Of a stretch of 14,218 nt of DNA, positions 4,966 through 12,580 are shown one piece after another. Below the pieces are notes generated by a model. It did no database searches. It saw only the letters and a program-made list of their open reading frames with translations, and was not told where the DNA came from. Source of the DNA: DASVEE01 sp036399695 (GTDB lineage Bacteria > Acidobacteriota > Thermoanaerobaculia > Gp7-AA8); the NCBI GenBank assembly GCA_036399695.1, contig DASWMP010000117.1, forward strand, positions 1 through 14,218, written 5' to 3'. The translations under genes were made by a program, and so were the position numbers. The stretch's first letter is position 1. Each line of letters starts with the position of its first letter.

Positions 4966-6435
4966 GTGCAGATGCGCCAGACGACGATCGTCGCGGTTTT
5001 GCAGGATCCGCCGCAGTGGGCGGGAATCGCCGTTGGGGCGGATCGGGAGGTGGATTGGCTGGAGTTACGGGCCGATTCCGCCGGTGACGTCGATGCCGAC
5101 TGGCTTCGCGCGCAGTTCGCCGGCTCGCTCCTCTACTCATTGCGCGGACGCGGGCCCGAGCGGGCGGCGCGGCTGCTGCGGGCGGCGCGGACCTTCGATC
5201 TCGTCGCGCTCGAGCCGGAAGACCTGACGGTCGACCTCCTCCAGGCCGTCCCGCCCGAACGGCGCGTCATCTCCGCGGAGCTCGACTCCGTCGACGCCGA
5301 CGAGCTGCGCGGCATCGCCACGGCCATGACCCGCTTTCCCGCGCGGCTCTATCGCATCGCCATCGATGCCGACGAATCGGGCGACGAGCTCCTCGCGCCG
5401 CAACTCCTGCGCGAGCTCGGTCGCGACGACGTCACCGCCTTCGCCACAGGGCCGGCCGGTCTCTGGACGCGCATCCTCGCGCCGTGGCTCGGCGCGCCCG
5501 TCGTCTTCGGCGCTGCCGGTGCCGACGATCCGGAGCAGGGGCTCCCGAGTGTGGCCCGGCTCATCGGGAACTTCGGCTTCCCCGACCTGCCGGAAGTCCA
5601 CGAGCTGTTCGGCATGGCCGGCGATCCGGTGATGCACTCCCTCTCGCCGCGCGTCCACAACATCACTTACCGCACGCTCGGCCGCGCGGCGCTCTACCTG
5701 CCGTTTCACGTCCGTGACTTCGAGAAGTTCTGGACGCGCGTGGCCACCAGCGGCGCGCTCGACGCCCTCGGCTTTCCGCTGCACGGCCTCTCGGTCGTCT
5801 CGCCGCACAAGAGCACCGCCATCGCCTCGGCGCGCCACAGCAGCGAGCTCGTACAGCACGCGCTCTCGGCGAACCTCTTCCGCCGCAACGGCGGCGGCCA
5901 CTGGCGCGCCGAGACCACCGACGCCCACGGCATCATGTTCACGTTGCGCGAACGCGGCGTGCAGCCTCGCGGGAAGCGCGTGGCCGTCGTCGGCTGCGGC
6001 GGCTCAGGACGGGCGATGGCCGCGGCGCTGCACGAAGCGGGCGCAGAAGTCACGCTCGTCAATCGCGGCGAGGAGCGGGGCTCGCTCGCCGTCAACCTGC
6101 TGCACCTGCCGTTCGTCCCGCTGGCCGACTTTACCTGCGACGGCTACTCCATCGTCGTCAACGCCACGCCCGTCGGGCGGGACGGCGTGACGATGCCGTT
6201 CCCCGTGCAGCGCCTCCGCCGCGACGCCGTCGTCGTCGACCTCGTCTATCGCGACGGGGCCACGCCGCTGATCGAGCAGACGCGCGGCGGCGACCGCATC
6301 ACCATCGACGGCTGGGACATGCTCGTGGCGCAGGCGCGCCATCAGTTCGAGCTCATGACGGGTCTCGAGATGCCCGACGAGCTGATTCGCCAGACTCTCG
6401 GCCTGGAGGCGGCAGTGACCGTGACCGCACAATGA
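4966..6435 (+). CDS. aroE: Type I dehydroquinase (degenerate) / shikimate dehydrogenase fusion
   Basis: A 489-aa two-domain protein. Residues 1-205 follow a type I 3-dehydroquinate dehydratase: 'WLELRADS' (31-38), 'LLYSLRGRG' (55-63, Arg60), Arg169 and Gln191 are kept. The catalytic His position (Leu106 in 'VISAELDS') and the Schiff-base Lys position (Arg130 in 'ARLYRIA') are both substituted, so the dehydratase is probably dead. Residues 213-489 are a complete shikimate dehydrogenase: shikimate-binding 'HSLSP' (224-228) and 'HN' (231-232), catalytic Lys282 in 'SPHKS' and Asp319 in 'ETTDAHG', NADP-binding GCGGSGR (343-349), 'NATPVG' (399-404), and Gln456 in 'DMLVAQA'. The start is GTG 4966; ATG 4972 in the same frame is possible. 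The stop overlaps the next gene (ATGA). It may supply NADPH-dependent ketone reduction or alcohol oxidation of a shikimate-like ring, in the general pathway or in the operon's own pathway. Confidence 0.9.
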   Translation: MQMRQTTIVAVLQDPPQWAGIAVGADREVDWLELRADSAGDVDADWLRAQFAGSLLYSLRGRGPERAARLLRAARTFDLVALEPEDLTVDLLQAVPPERRVISAELDSVDADELRGIATAMTRFPARLYRIAIDADESGDELLAPQLLRELGRDDVTAFATGPAGLWTRILAPWLGAPVVFGAAGADDPEQGLPSVARLIGNFGFPDLPEVHELFGMAGDPVMHSLSPRVHNITYRTLGRAALYLPFHVRDFEKFWTRVATSGALDALGFPLHGLSVVSPHKSTAIASARHSSELVQHALSANLFRRNGGGHWRAETTDAHGIMFTLRERGVQPRGKRVAVVGCGGSGRAMAAALHEAGAEVTLVNRGEERGSLAVNLLHLPFVPLADFTCDGYSIVVNATPVGRDGVTMPFPVQRLRRDAVVVDLVYRDGATPLIEQTRGGDRITIDGWDMLVAQARHQFELMTGLEMPDELIRQTLGLEAAVTVTAQ

Positions 6436-7493
6436 GCGCCGCCGGTGCGATCGGAGCGGGCACGCTGAAACCCCTCCCGAAGCGCATCATCTGGGCGTTC
6501 GCCATCGGCTACTTCATCTTCTACGCGCCGTATGCCGGCACCGTGAAAATCATCAGCTCGCGCGGCCAGAGCGCGGCGCAGATCTTCCCCTCGGTCGTCA
6601 TCGGCACCATCGCCGGCGTGCTCCTCACGATCACGCTCCTCGGTTGGTGGCGCTACGCGCGCGTCGTGCGCGAGCCGCGCCGGCTCCTCTCCGGCATCGC
6701 CACCGCGTCGCAGTGGGGCGCCACCACCGTCGCGTATACCTTCAGTGGCATCTCCATCGTCCTCGCCGTCCTGCTGATGCGCGCGGGCGTGCTGACCATC
6801 GCCCCGGTCGTCGACATCGCTTACAAGCGGCGCGTGCGCTGGTTCGCCTGGGCCGCGCTCGGGTTGGCGATCGTCGCCGTCGTTTACGCGCTCGCGCACG
6901 TCAGCGACTACTCGCTCCCGCTCCTCGCTGCCGTGAACCTCGGTTTCTATCTCGCCGGTTACGCCGTCCGGCTGCCGACGATGACGAAGCAGGCCAAGAC
7001 GAAGGACCGCGACTGCACGCAGCAGTACTTCGTCGACGAGGCGCTGATCGCGTCCACCGCGCTGCTCACCGTCACGATGGCCGGCACGCTGCTACCGCTC
7101 GGGGCCGTCACCGCGGGGCTGCGGCACGGCTTCGCCAACATCTCCGTCGCCGGCCTGGCGGGCGGCTTCTTCTACGCCGGCCTGCACCTGTTCGGGACGA
7201 TGATCTACCTCGACTGGCGCGAGAACGCCTTCTGCATCTCGCTCAACCGCTGCACCAGCATCTTCGCCGGGATCGTCGCCTCGCTGGCCGTGACCTGGAA
7301 CTGGAACATCGCCGCGGTACCGCAGTCGCAGCTCGTCGCCGCCGCCATCATGTTCCTCGCGCTGGCGCTCCTCTCCCCCGCTCACCATCTGTTCGATCTC
7401 GTGCTCGCCCCGGTCATGCGGCGCGTCGGCACAGCGGCACTGTCCTACGCCGACGGTGCGGCACGCCGGACCAGGGAGACGGAGGAAAACTGA
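6432..7493 (+). CDS. Polytopic membrane protein, DMT/EamA-like putative transporter
   Basis: A 353-aa protein with about nine or ten hydrophobic segments, at approximately 17-37, 51-71, 85-105, 107-127, 137-155, 160-180, 203-225, 237-260, 275-290 and 298-322. The stretch 'LAVLLMRAGVLTIAPVVD' followed by a basic loop 'YKRRVRW' and a long helix resembles one half of a drug/metabolite transporter, in which short helices alternate with basic cytoplasmic loops. Two charged loops (about 183-195, 'TKQAKTKDRDCTQQ', and 259-265, 'YLDWREN') are conserved-looking. There is no signal peptide and no ATP-binding motif. The start ATG overlaps the aroE-like stop as ATGA, and its TGA shares one base with the next ATG. 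Operon position suggests export or uptake of the pathway product or precursor. I do not recognise a named family with confidence. Confidence 0.72.
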   Translation: MSAAGAIGAGTLKPLPKRIIWAFAIGYFIFYAPYAGTVKIISSRGQSAAQIFPSVVIGTIAGVLLTITLLGWWRYARVVREPRRLLSGIATASQWGATTVAYTFSGISIVLAVLLMRAGVLTIAPVVDIAYKRRVRWFAWAALGLAIVAVVYALAHVSDYSLPLLAAVNLGFYLAGYAVRLPTMTKQAKTKDRDCTQQYFVDEALIASTALLTVTMAGTLLPLGAVTAGLRHGFANISVAGLAGGFFYAGLHLFGTMIYLDWRENAFCISLNRCTSIFAGIVASLAVTWNWNIAAVPQSQLVAAAIMFLALALLSPAHHLFDLVLAPVMRRVGTAALSYADGAARRTRETEEN

Positions 7494-8575
7494 TGCCGTT
7501 GCGTTTCCACTGGAGCATGTCGTCCGCCGGCGAGAACCTGAAGGGCTCGAAGGCACGCGGCGCGGTCACTGGCATCCCGAACCTCGAGGCGCACCTCCGC
7601 TTCTGCAGAGCGGCGGAGGAGTGCGGGATCGAGTCGTTGCTGACGGCGTTCGGGTTTCACCGCGCCGATCCGATCGTGCTCGCCGGTGCGCTCGGCATGT
7701 TGACGGAGCGCATCAAATTCATGGTCGCGGTCCGCTCCGGCGTCTGCTCGCCGACGCTCTTCGTGCAACAGGTCAACTCCGTCGCCGCGCTGACGGGCGG
7801 CCGCATCTGCCTCAACGTCGTCGCCGGCCACACTCCGGAGGAGCAGAAGTACTACGGCGACTTCCTGTCGCACGACGAGCGCTACGACCGCACCGACGAG
7901 TTCCTGACGGTCTGCAATTCATTCTGGCGGAACGAGGGGGAAGTGAACTTCGCCGGCCGCTATTACACGATCGAGAAAGGCAAGCTCGCCACGCCCTTCG
8001 TCGCCCCGGACCGCACGGCGCCGGAGATCTTCCTCGGCGGTAATTCCGCGCCCGCCGACAAGCTGGCCATCCGCCACGCCGACTGCATGTGGCGTCTGCC
8101 GGAGCCGGCCGAGAAGATGCGCGAAAAGGCGCTGGCGCTCGTTGAAGCCGGCACCGAGGTCGGCATCCTCGTGTCGCTCATCGTCAGGCCGACGCACGAG
8201 GAAGTGCTCGAGGCGACGAAACGGCTGCTGGCGAACTTCGACAACACGCCGCGCCGCACGCACGAGGAATTCGCGCGCAAGTCTGACTCCGTCGCCTTCA
8301 CCTCGACGTACAAGCTCGCCAACGCCAGCGACTGGCCCGCCCCCTACCTCTGGAGCGGCGCGGTGCCGTACATGGGGGCGCCCTCGATCGCCATCGTCGG
8401 CACGCCGCAGGAAGTGACGGACGCGCTGTTCGAGTACCGCGACGCCGGGGTCACGCAGTTCCTGTTCATGGGCTGGCCCGATCTGGAAGAGATGACGCGC
8501 TTCGCCGTCGACGTCCTCCCGCTGGTGCGCCAGCGTGAGGCGGCGGAAGCGAGAAGTGCGGCGGCGGCCTCGTGA
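7493..8575 (+). CDS. SsuD-like flavin-dependent monooxygenase 1 (LLM class)
   Basis: A 360-aa luciferase-like monooxygenase, closest in layout to the alkanesulfonate monooxygenase SsuD. Landmarks in order: 'GIESLLTAFG' (strand 2), 'ERIKFMVAVRSG', 'GGRICLNVVAG', 'PEEQKYYGDFLSHDERYDRTDEF', 'VNFAGRYY', 'APEIFLGG', 'ARKSDSVAF', 'GAPSIAIVGTPQEV' and 'VTQFLFMGWPDLEEM'. These make a TIM barrel that binds reduced FMN from a separate reductase and inserts one oxygen atom. GGAGG at 7481-7485 is eight bases before ATG 7493, so the long upstream open frame is not part of it. It is the first of a tandem paralogous pair. No flavin reductase gene is visible in the window. SsuD-type enzymes often act on C-S bonds, but others in the class hydroxylate carbon or nitrogen, so the substrate is open. 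Confidence 0.88.
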   Translation: MPLRFHWSMSSAGENLKGSKARGAVTGIPNLEAHLRFCRAAEECGIESLLTAFGFHRADPIVLAGALGMLTERIKFMVAVRSGVCSPTLFVQQVNSVAALTGGRICLNVVAGHTPEEQKYYGDFLSHDERYDRTDEFLTVCNSFWRNEGEVNFAGRYYTIEKGKLATPFVAPDRTAPEIFLGGNSAPADKLAIRHADCMWRLPEPAEKMREKALALVEAGTEVGILVSLIVRPTHEEVLEATKRLLANFDNTPRRTHEEFARKSDSVAFTSTYKLANASDWPAPYLWSGAVPYMGAPSIAIVGTPQEVTDALFEYRDAGVTQFLFMGWPDLEEMTRFAVDVLPLVRQREAAEARSAAAAS

Positions 8576-9693
8576 GCGCCGTCAAGTTCCACTGGCGGCT
8601 CGCGCATGGAAGCGAGGGTGCGACCGTCTCCCGCGCCTATATCGACAGTCTCGAGCAGACCGGCATGCCCGATCTCGAGTACGGCCGCCGCTTCTGCAAA
8701 CGCGCCGAGGAGTTGGGGATCGATTCGCTGCTGACGGCGTTCGACTGGTCGCGTCCCGATCCGATGTTCCTCGCGGCCGGTCTCGGGCTGGCCACCGAGC
8801 GGATCAAATTCATCATCGCCTATCGCTCGGGACTGATCTGCCCCACGTCCTTCGTCCAGCAGCTCAACACGCTCTCGGCGATGATCGGCGGGCGCTTCTC
8901 GCTCAACATCGTCGCCGGCGAACAGCCGGAGGAGCAGCGCTGCTACGGCGACTGGCTGCCGCACGATGAGCGCTACGCCCGCGCCACCGAGTTCCTGGCG
9001 ATCTGCCGCGCGCTCTGGCGCCGCGAGGAACCGGTCAATTTCGAAGGGCGTTACTACAAGGTCGCAGGCGCGAAGATCAACACGCCGTTCGTCGCCCCCG
9101 ACAGGACGTTCCCCGAGATCTTCGTCGCCGGCCATTCGCGCGCGGCCGAGGAGCTGGCGCTGCGCCAGGGGACGATCTGGATTCGGATGGCCGAGACGCC
9201 GCAGGCGATGGCCGCGAAAGGCTCCGCCGTGCTGGCGGCAGGCAAAGAGCTCGGCGTCCGCTGCGCGATCATCGGCGGCCGCACGCGCGGCGAAGCTCTG
9301 AAGAAAGCGTACGCGCTCGTCGCGGAGAAGCGCGACGGCTTCGACGACCGCGCCGCCGAGCGGGAGTTCATGCGCAAGACTGATTCGGTCAACATCCGCG
9401 CGACGTACGAGCTGGCGGATACCGAATGGCTCGCACCCTGGCTCTGGACCGGCGCGGTGCGCACGCACGGTGCACCGTCCGTAGCGATCATCGGCTCGCC
9501 GCGCGAGATCGCCGACGGCATCGAGGAGCTCATGCGCGCCGGCATCACGCAGTTCATCTTCGGCGGCTGGCCGAAACTGGAAGCGATGGAGTTCTTCGGC
9601 GAGGAAGTGCTGCCGCTGGTCCGTGAGCCGAAGGAGCTCGCGTCGCGCGCCGGCGGCGGGTCCGCGATGACGCCGATTCTGGCGGGAGCATGA
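8572..9693 (+). CDS. SsuD-like flavin-dependent monooxygenase 2 (LLM class)
   Basis: A 373-aa paralogue of the preceding protein, sharing almost every landmark: 'GIDSLLTAFD', 'ERIKFIIAYRSG', 'GGRFSLNIVAG', 'PEEQRCYGDWLPHDERYARATEF', 'VNFEGRYY', 'TPFVAPDRT', 'MRKTDSVNI', 'GAPSVAIIGSPREI' and 'ITQFIFGGWPKLEAM'. It has a longer N-terminus (about 12-30, 'ATVSRAYIDSLEQTGMPD') and a C-terminal tail of about 20 residues. Start GTG 8572 overlaps the previous stop (GTGA). The product should bind FMNH2 and O2 in a TIM barrel. The pair may form a hetero-oligomer, as bacterial luciferase alpha and beta do, or carry out two successive oxidations. The active-site loop after 'LLTA' differs (FDWSRPDPM versus FGFHRADPI), which argues for different substrates or roles. 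Confidence 0.88.
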   Translation: MSAVKFHWRLAHGSEGATVSRAYIDSLEQTGMPDLEYGRRFCKRAEELGIDSLLTAFDWSRPDPMFLAAGLGLATERIKFIIAYRSGLICPTSFVQQLNTLSAMIGGRFSLNIVAGEQPEEQRCYGDWLPHDERYARATEFLAICRALWRREEPVNFEGRYYKVAGAKINTPFVAPDRTFPEIFVAGHSRAAEELALRQGTIWIRMAETPQAMAAKGSAVLAAGKELGVRCAIIGGRTRGEALKKAYALVAEKRDGFDDRAAEREFMRKTDSVNIRATYELADTEWLAPWLWTGAVRTHGAPSVAIIGSPREIADGIEELMRAGITQFIFGGWPKLEAMEFFGEEVLPLVREPKELASRAGGGSAMTPILAGA

Positions 9694-9700
9694 GGAGCAT

Positions 9701-9707
9701 GGAGGAG
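9701..9707 (+). promoter_or_regulatory. Ribosome binding site of the EctD-like gene
   Basis: GGAGGAG lies five bases before GTG 9713. This is the only gap in the operon (19 nt after the LLM2 stop), and it makes the GTG start clear although an ATG at 9699 in another frame is nearby. Confidence 0.8.
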
Positions 9708-9712
9708 CGTCC

Positions 9713-10474
9713 GTGAACCTGAGCACCACGCAACGCGCCGCACTGGCCGAGAACGGGTTCCTCTCGATCCCGTCGCTCTTCTCGCCCGAGGAGCTCGAGC
9801 CGCTGCGCGAGGCCGCGAACGAGCTGGTGGAGCATCGCGGGCCGAATGTCGTCGGCGAGCTCGATGGCTCCCCGGTCGTGCGCATGGTGTTCGGCGCGCA
9901 TGTCGAGCACGACCTCTTCGCACGCGTCGCGAAGCATCCCCGCATCCTCGGTCCGGTCACCGAATCGCTCGGCGAGCCGGCGCATCTCTTCCAGTCGCGC
10001 CTCAACGTGAAGTCGAGCTTCACCGGCGGCTGGGCGTGGCACCAGGACTTCAATCAGTGGTACCGGCAGGACGGCCTGCGCACGCCGCGCGCCACCGTCA
10101 TCGGCGTTTTCCTCGACGACGTGAATCCCTGCAACGGACCGCTGCTCATGATCCCGGGCTCGCATCGCCGCGGCTTCATCCCCGTTCCGGACATGATGGA
10201 CATCCCGCAAGACGAGATCACGAGCCTGGCGAACGCGCACGGCATCGTGCCGCTCATGGGACCGCCGGGCACCGCGATCTTCTTCGATTGCCTGACGGTG
10301 CACGGCTCCGCACCGAACATCTCCCCCTGGTCGCGGCGCATCTTCTACTGCAACTACATCCCGGCGTCCTGCCATGAGCTGCAGCCGCTGCGCGCCTGGT
10401 TCCACTGCGACACCGCGGTCGCGCCGCTGACTCCCCTCGCCGATGACTGTCTGCTCACGGGTGTGGCGCAATGA
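9713..10474 (+). CDS. EctD-like Fe(II)/2-oxoglutarate dioxygenase (PhyH family)
   Basis: A 253-aa phytanoyl-CoA dioxygenase family protein. The iron-binding facial triad is visible as His110-x-Asp112 in 'WAWHQDFNQW' and His197 in 'LTVHGSAPN'; Arg208 in 'PWSRRIFY' would hold the 2-oxoglutarate carboxylate. The block 'QSRLNVKSSFTGG' (94-106), 'YRQDGLRTPRA' (117-127) and 'NGPLLMIPGSHRRG' (141-154) follows ectoine hydroxylase EctD closely, including the NGPL and PGSH motifs. No ectABC genes are present and the neighbours point to another substrate, so 'ectoine hydroxylase' should not be assigned. The family hydroxylates, halogenates or desaturates unactivated carbons. Starts at GTG 9713; its stop overlaps the aminotransferase start (ATGA). 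Confidence 0.88.
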   Translation: MNLSTTQRAALAENGFLSIPSLFSPEELEPLREAANELVEHRGPNVVGELDGSPVVRMVFGAHVEHDLFARVAKHPRILGPVTESLGEPAHLFQSRLNVKSSFTGGWAWHQDFNQWYRQDGLRTPRATVIGVFLDDVNPCNGPLLMIPGSHRRGFIPVPDMMDIPQDEITSLANAHGIVPLMGPPGTAIFFDCLTVHGSAPNISPWSRRIFYCNYIPASCHELQPLRAWFHCDTAVAPLTPLADDCLLTGVAQ

Positions 10475-11766
10475 CGTCGTTCGAGACCGAGACGCGTCTG
10501 GCCATCGACGGCGGTGAACCGGTGCGCAAGCGGCCGTTCGCACCGAACTGCTCGACCGGCGGCCGTGAGCGCGAGCTGTTGCTCGACGCCTTTGAAAGCC
10601 TCACCTGGTCCGGCTTCCGCGCCGGCTCGCAGGGGCACGACATCCGCGCGCTCTGCGAGCTGCCCTCCGCGGATGCCGTCCGCTTCGGTAACGGTGAAGC
10701 GCTCTACCTCGGCGGGATCTGGACGCGGCGCCTCGAGGCGATGTTCGCCGCGCGCGCCGGCGTGCGCTACGCCGTCGCCTGCAACTCCGCGACGTCCGGC
10801 CTCGTCATGGCCGCCGGCGCGCTCGACCTCCGGCCGGGTGACGAGGTGCTCGTCCCCTGCATGTCGTTCCTCGCCTCAGCGACCGCGCTCGTGCCGTGGG
10901 GCTGCGTGCCGGTGTTCGTCGAGGTGAAGCCCGATACGTTCTGCATCGATCCCGCCGATGCGGCCGCGAAGATCACCCCCCGCACGAAAGCGATCATCGC
11001 CGTACATCTCGGCGGCAGCCCCGCTGACCTGGACGCGCTCCGCACCCTCGGCCTGCCGATCATCGAAGACTGCGCGCAGTCCCTCGGCGCCACCTACCAC
11101 GGCCGCGAGACCGGCAGCATCGGCACGGTCGGTGTCTGCTCGCTCACCGAGACCAAGAGCATCACCTGCGGCGAAGGCGGCGTCGTCCTCACCGACGATC
11201 CGCGCATCGCCCGCAAGGCCCGCCTGATCCGCAACCACGGCGAAGGCGTGACGGACGAGAGCTGGACCGACGACGAGCTGCTGAACGTCGTCGGGATGAA
11301 CTACCGGCTGACCGACCTGCAGGCCGCGGTGGCGGTCGCGCAATACGAGCAGCTCGACACGCGCAACCGGCAGCGCGAAAAGAACGCCGAGCACCTCGCG
11401 GCCCGGCTCGCGCGCTGGAGCTGCTTCGTCCGGCAGAGTGTCGAACCGGGTGCAACGCCGGCCTGGTACATCTACAAGACGCGCTACGTGCCGTCGCCCG
11501 GCATGCCCTCACGCGACGAACTGGTGAAGATGCTGGCCGCCGAAGGAATCCCGGCCGTCCCGGGCTACACGCGCCTCCTCCACGAGAACCAAATCTTCGC
11601 CCGCCGCGGCCCCCAATACGGCCGCGGCACCTGCCCGAGGTCCGAAGCCATCAACCGCGAGTTCCTCTGGTTCACGTTTCTGAACCCGCCCAACACTCCC
11701 AGCGACATGGACGATGCCGCCGACGCCATCGACAAAATCCTCGGCTCGTACGGTTCCCGGGCATGA
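10471..11766 (+). CDS. DegT/DnrJ/EryC1/StrS-type PLP aminotransferase
   Basis: A 431-aa type I-fold PLP aminotransferase of the sugar/cyclitol aminotransferase group (StrS, RifK/AHBA synthase, ArnB and relatives). The PLP lysine is Lys229 in 'TETKSITCGEGGV'. Asp200, which pairs with the pyridine nitrogen, is in 'IIEDCAQSLGA'. 'AVACNSATSGL' (101-111) would bind the phosphate, and 'NYRLTDLQAAVAV' (277-289) is the usual family signature. The family normally transfers the amino group of Glu or Gln to a keto-sugar or keto-cyclitol. The N-terminus includes a longer segment (about 48-85) before the 'EAMFAARAGVRYAV' helix. It overlaps both neighbours by four bases. Sitting downstream of a shikimate dehydrogenase domain makes a cyclitol or aminoshikimate-like substrate attractive. 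The sequence alone does not distinguish sugar from cyclitol. Confidence 0.9.
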   Translation: MTSFETETRLAIDGGEPVRKRPFAPNCSTGGRERELLLDAFESLTWSGFRAGSQGHDIRALCELPSADAVRFGNGEALYLGGIWTRRLEAMFAARAGVRYAVACNSATSGLVMAAGALDLRPGDEVLVPCMSFLASATALVPWGCVPVFVEVKPDTFCIDPADAAAKITPRTKAIIAVHLGGSPADLDALRTLGLPIIEDCAQSLGATYHGRETGSIGTVGVCSLTETKSITCGEGGVVLTDDPRIARKARLIRNHGEGVTDESWTDDELLNVVGMNYRLTDLQAAVAVAQYEQLDTRNRQREKNAEHLAARLARWSCFVRQSVEPGATPAWYIYKTRYVPSPGMPSRDELVKMLAAEGIPAVPGYTRLLHENQIFARRGPQYGRGTCPRSEAINREFLWFTFLNPPNTPSDMDDAADAIDKILGSYGSRA

Positions 11767-12569
11767 CTCCAGCGCCGCGTCCCATAGATCCCATTCGTCA
11801 CACAGGTCCCACCGGTCCCATGTCTCTCTGTGATTTCCAGAACACCGGCATCGCCTTCCCGATCCCGGTTCTCACCCCCGCGGAGCTCGCAGAAATCCGC
11901 CACGAATACGCGCAGATCGTCGACGCCCACGGCGGCAACCTGCGCAGCTTCGACCGCAGCCATTACTACTTCGGCTGGGCCTACGACCTGGTCACGCACC
12001 CCAGCATCGTCGACACGGTAGCCTCGATCCTCGGCAACGACGTCCTCGTCTGGGGCTCGCTCATCCTCTCCAAGCCCCCTCACGACGACGCCTTCATCGC
12101 CTGGCATCAGGACGGCGCGTACGCCGGCTTCCTCGGCGACGCCCCCGCCGTCTCCGCCTGGATCGCCCTCTCCGACAGCACCATCGAAAGCGGCTGCATG
12201 CGCGTCGTCCCCGGCTCGCAGAAGACGAAGCTCGGCCACCTCGAAAAAGCCGACCCCCGCAACATGCTCAGCCACGGCCAGGAGATCGCCGTCGAGGTCG
12301 AGGAAAGCACCGCCGTCGACGTCCAGCTCCGCGCCGGCGAAATGTCCCTCCACCACGTCGACATCGTCCACGGCTCCAACCCCAACCGCGCCACCTGGTG
12401 GCGCACCGGGTTCATCGTGCGCTACACGACGCCGGCGATGCTCCGCGCCGCGACGCCAGTAGTCATCGCCCGCGGCGCCGCCGTTCCACACCTGCCGGTG
12501 CTGGGCGGGCGGCCGGCGCTGTCGTTCGAAGAGGCGCTCGCGGCGCATAGATCACGCGAGCTGCCGTAG
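11763..12569 (+). CDS. PhyH-family Fe(II)/2-oxoglutarate dioxygenase 2
   Basis: A 268-aa phytanoyl-CoA dioxygenase family protein of a different subtype from the EctD-like neighbour. The iron triad is His115-x-Asp117 in 'IAWHQDGAY' and His203 in 'DIVHGSNPN'; Arg214 in 'TWWRTGFIVRY' is the probable 2-oxoglutarate anchor. 'SGCMRVVPGSQK' (143-154) is the usual NG-x-PGSH-like turn, but with Gln in place of His. ATG 11763 overlaps the aminotransferase stop (ATGA), which favours it as the start. Residues 6-20 are then translated from a period-9 repeat. The alternative ATG 11820 lacks a Shine-Dalgarno but begins where family homology seems to begin ('SLCDFQNTGIAF'). Last gene of the operon. Possible substrates: the aminated intermediate or final product. 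Confidence 0.87.
   Translation: MTPAPRPIDPIRHTGPTGPMSLCDFQNTGIAFPIPVLTPAELAEIRHEYAQIVDAHGGNLRSFDRSHYYFGWAYDLVTHPSIVDTVASILGNDVLVWGSLILSKPPHDDAFIAWHQDGAYAGFLGDAPAVSAWIALSDSTIESGCMRVVPGSQKTKLGHLEKADPRNMLSHGQEIAVEVEESTAVDVQLRAGEMSLHHVDIVHGSNPNRATWWRTGFIVRYTTPAMLRAATPVVIARGAAVPHLPVLGGRPALSFEEALAAHRSRELP
11778..11822. repeat. Period-9 repeat, copy 2, inside the dioxygenase N-terminus
   Basis: Five 9-bp units in a row: cgtcccata, gatcccatt, cgtcacaca, ggtcccacc, ggtcccatg. They match the right-arm orientation of the repeats at 4857-4890 and 12664-12706, but no complementary left arm is present. The tract keeps the reading frame between ATG 11763 and ATG 11820. Confidence 0.85.
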
Positions 12570-12580
12570 CGCGCAGGGAA

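Noticed and set aside
6644..7492. Long open frame upstream of and in frame with the first SsuD-like gene
   Set aside because: It is an out-of-frame reading of the membrane protein gene, Arg/Ala-rich with no domain; the real start at 7493 has a GGAGG site and family homology.
7493..9693. Alkanesulfonate utilisation (ssuD) locus
   Set aside because: No ssuA/B/C transporter or ssuE reductase is present, and the flanking genes are aminotransferase and dioxygenases, so a sulfur-scavenging role is not supported.
9713..10474. Ectoine hydroxylase (ectD) assignment
   Set aside because: The motifs are EctD-like but no ectA/B/C genes lie nearby and the operon context points elsewhere; only the family name is justified.
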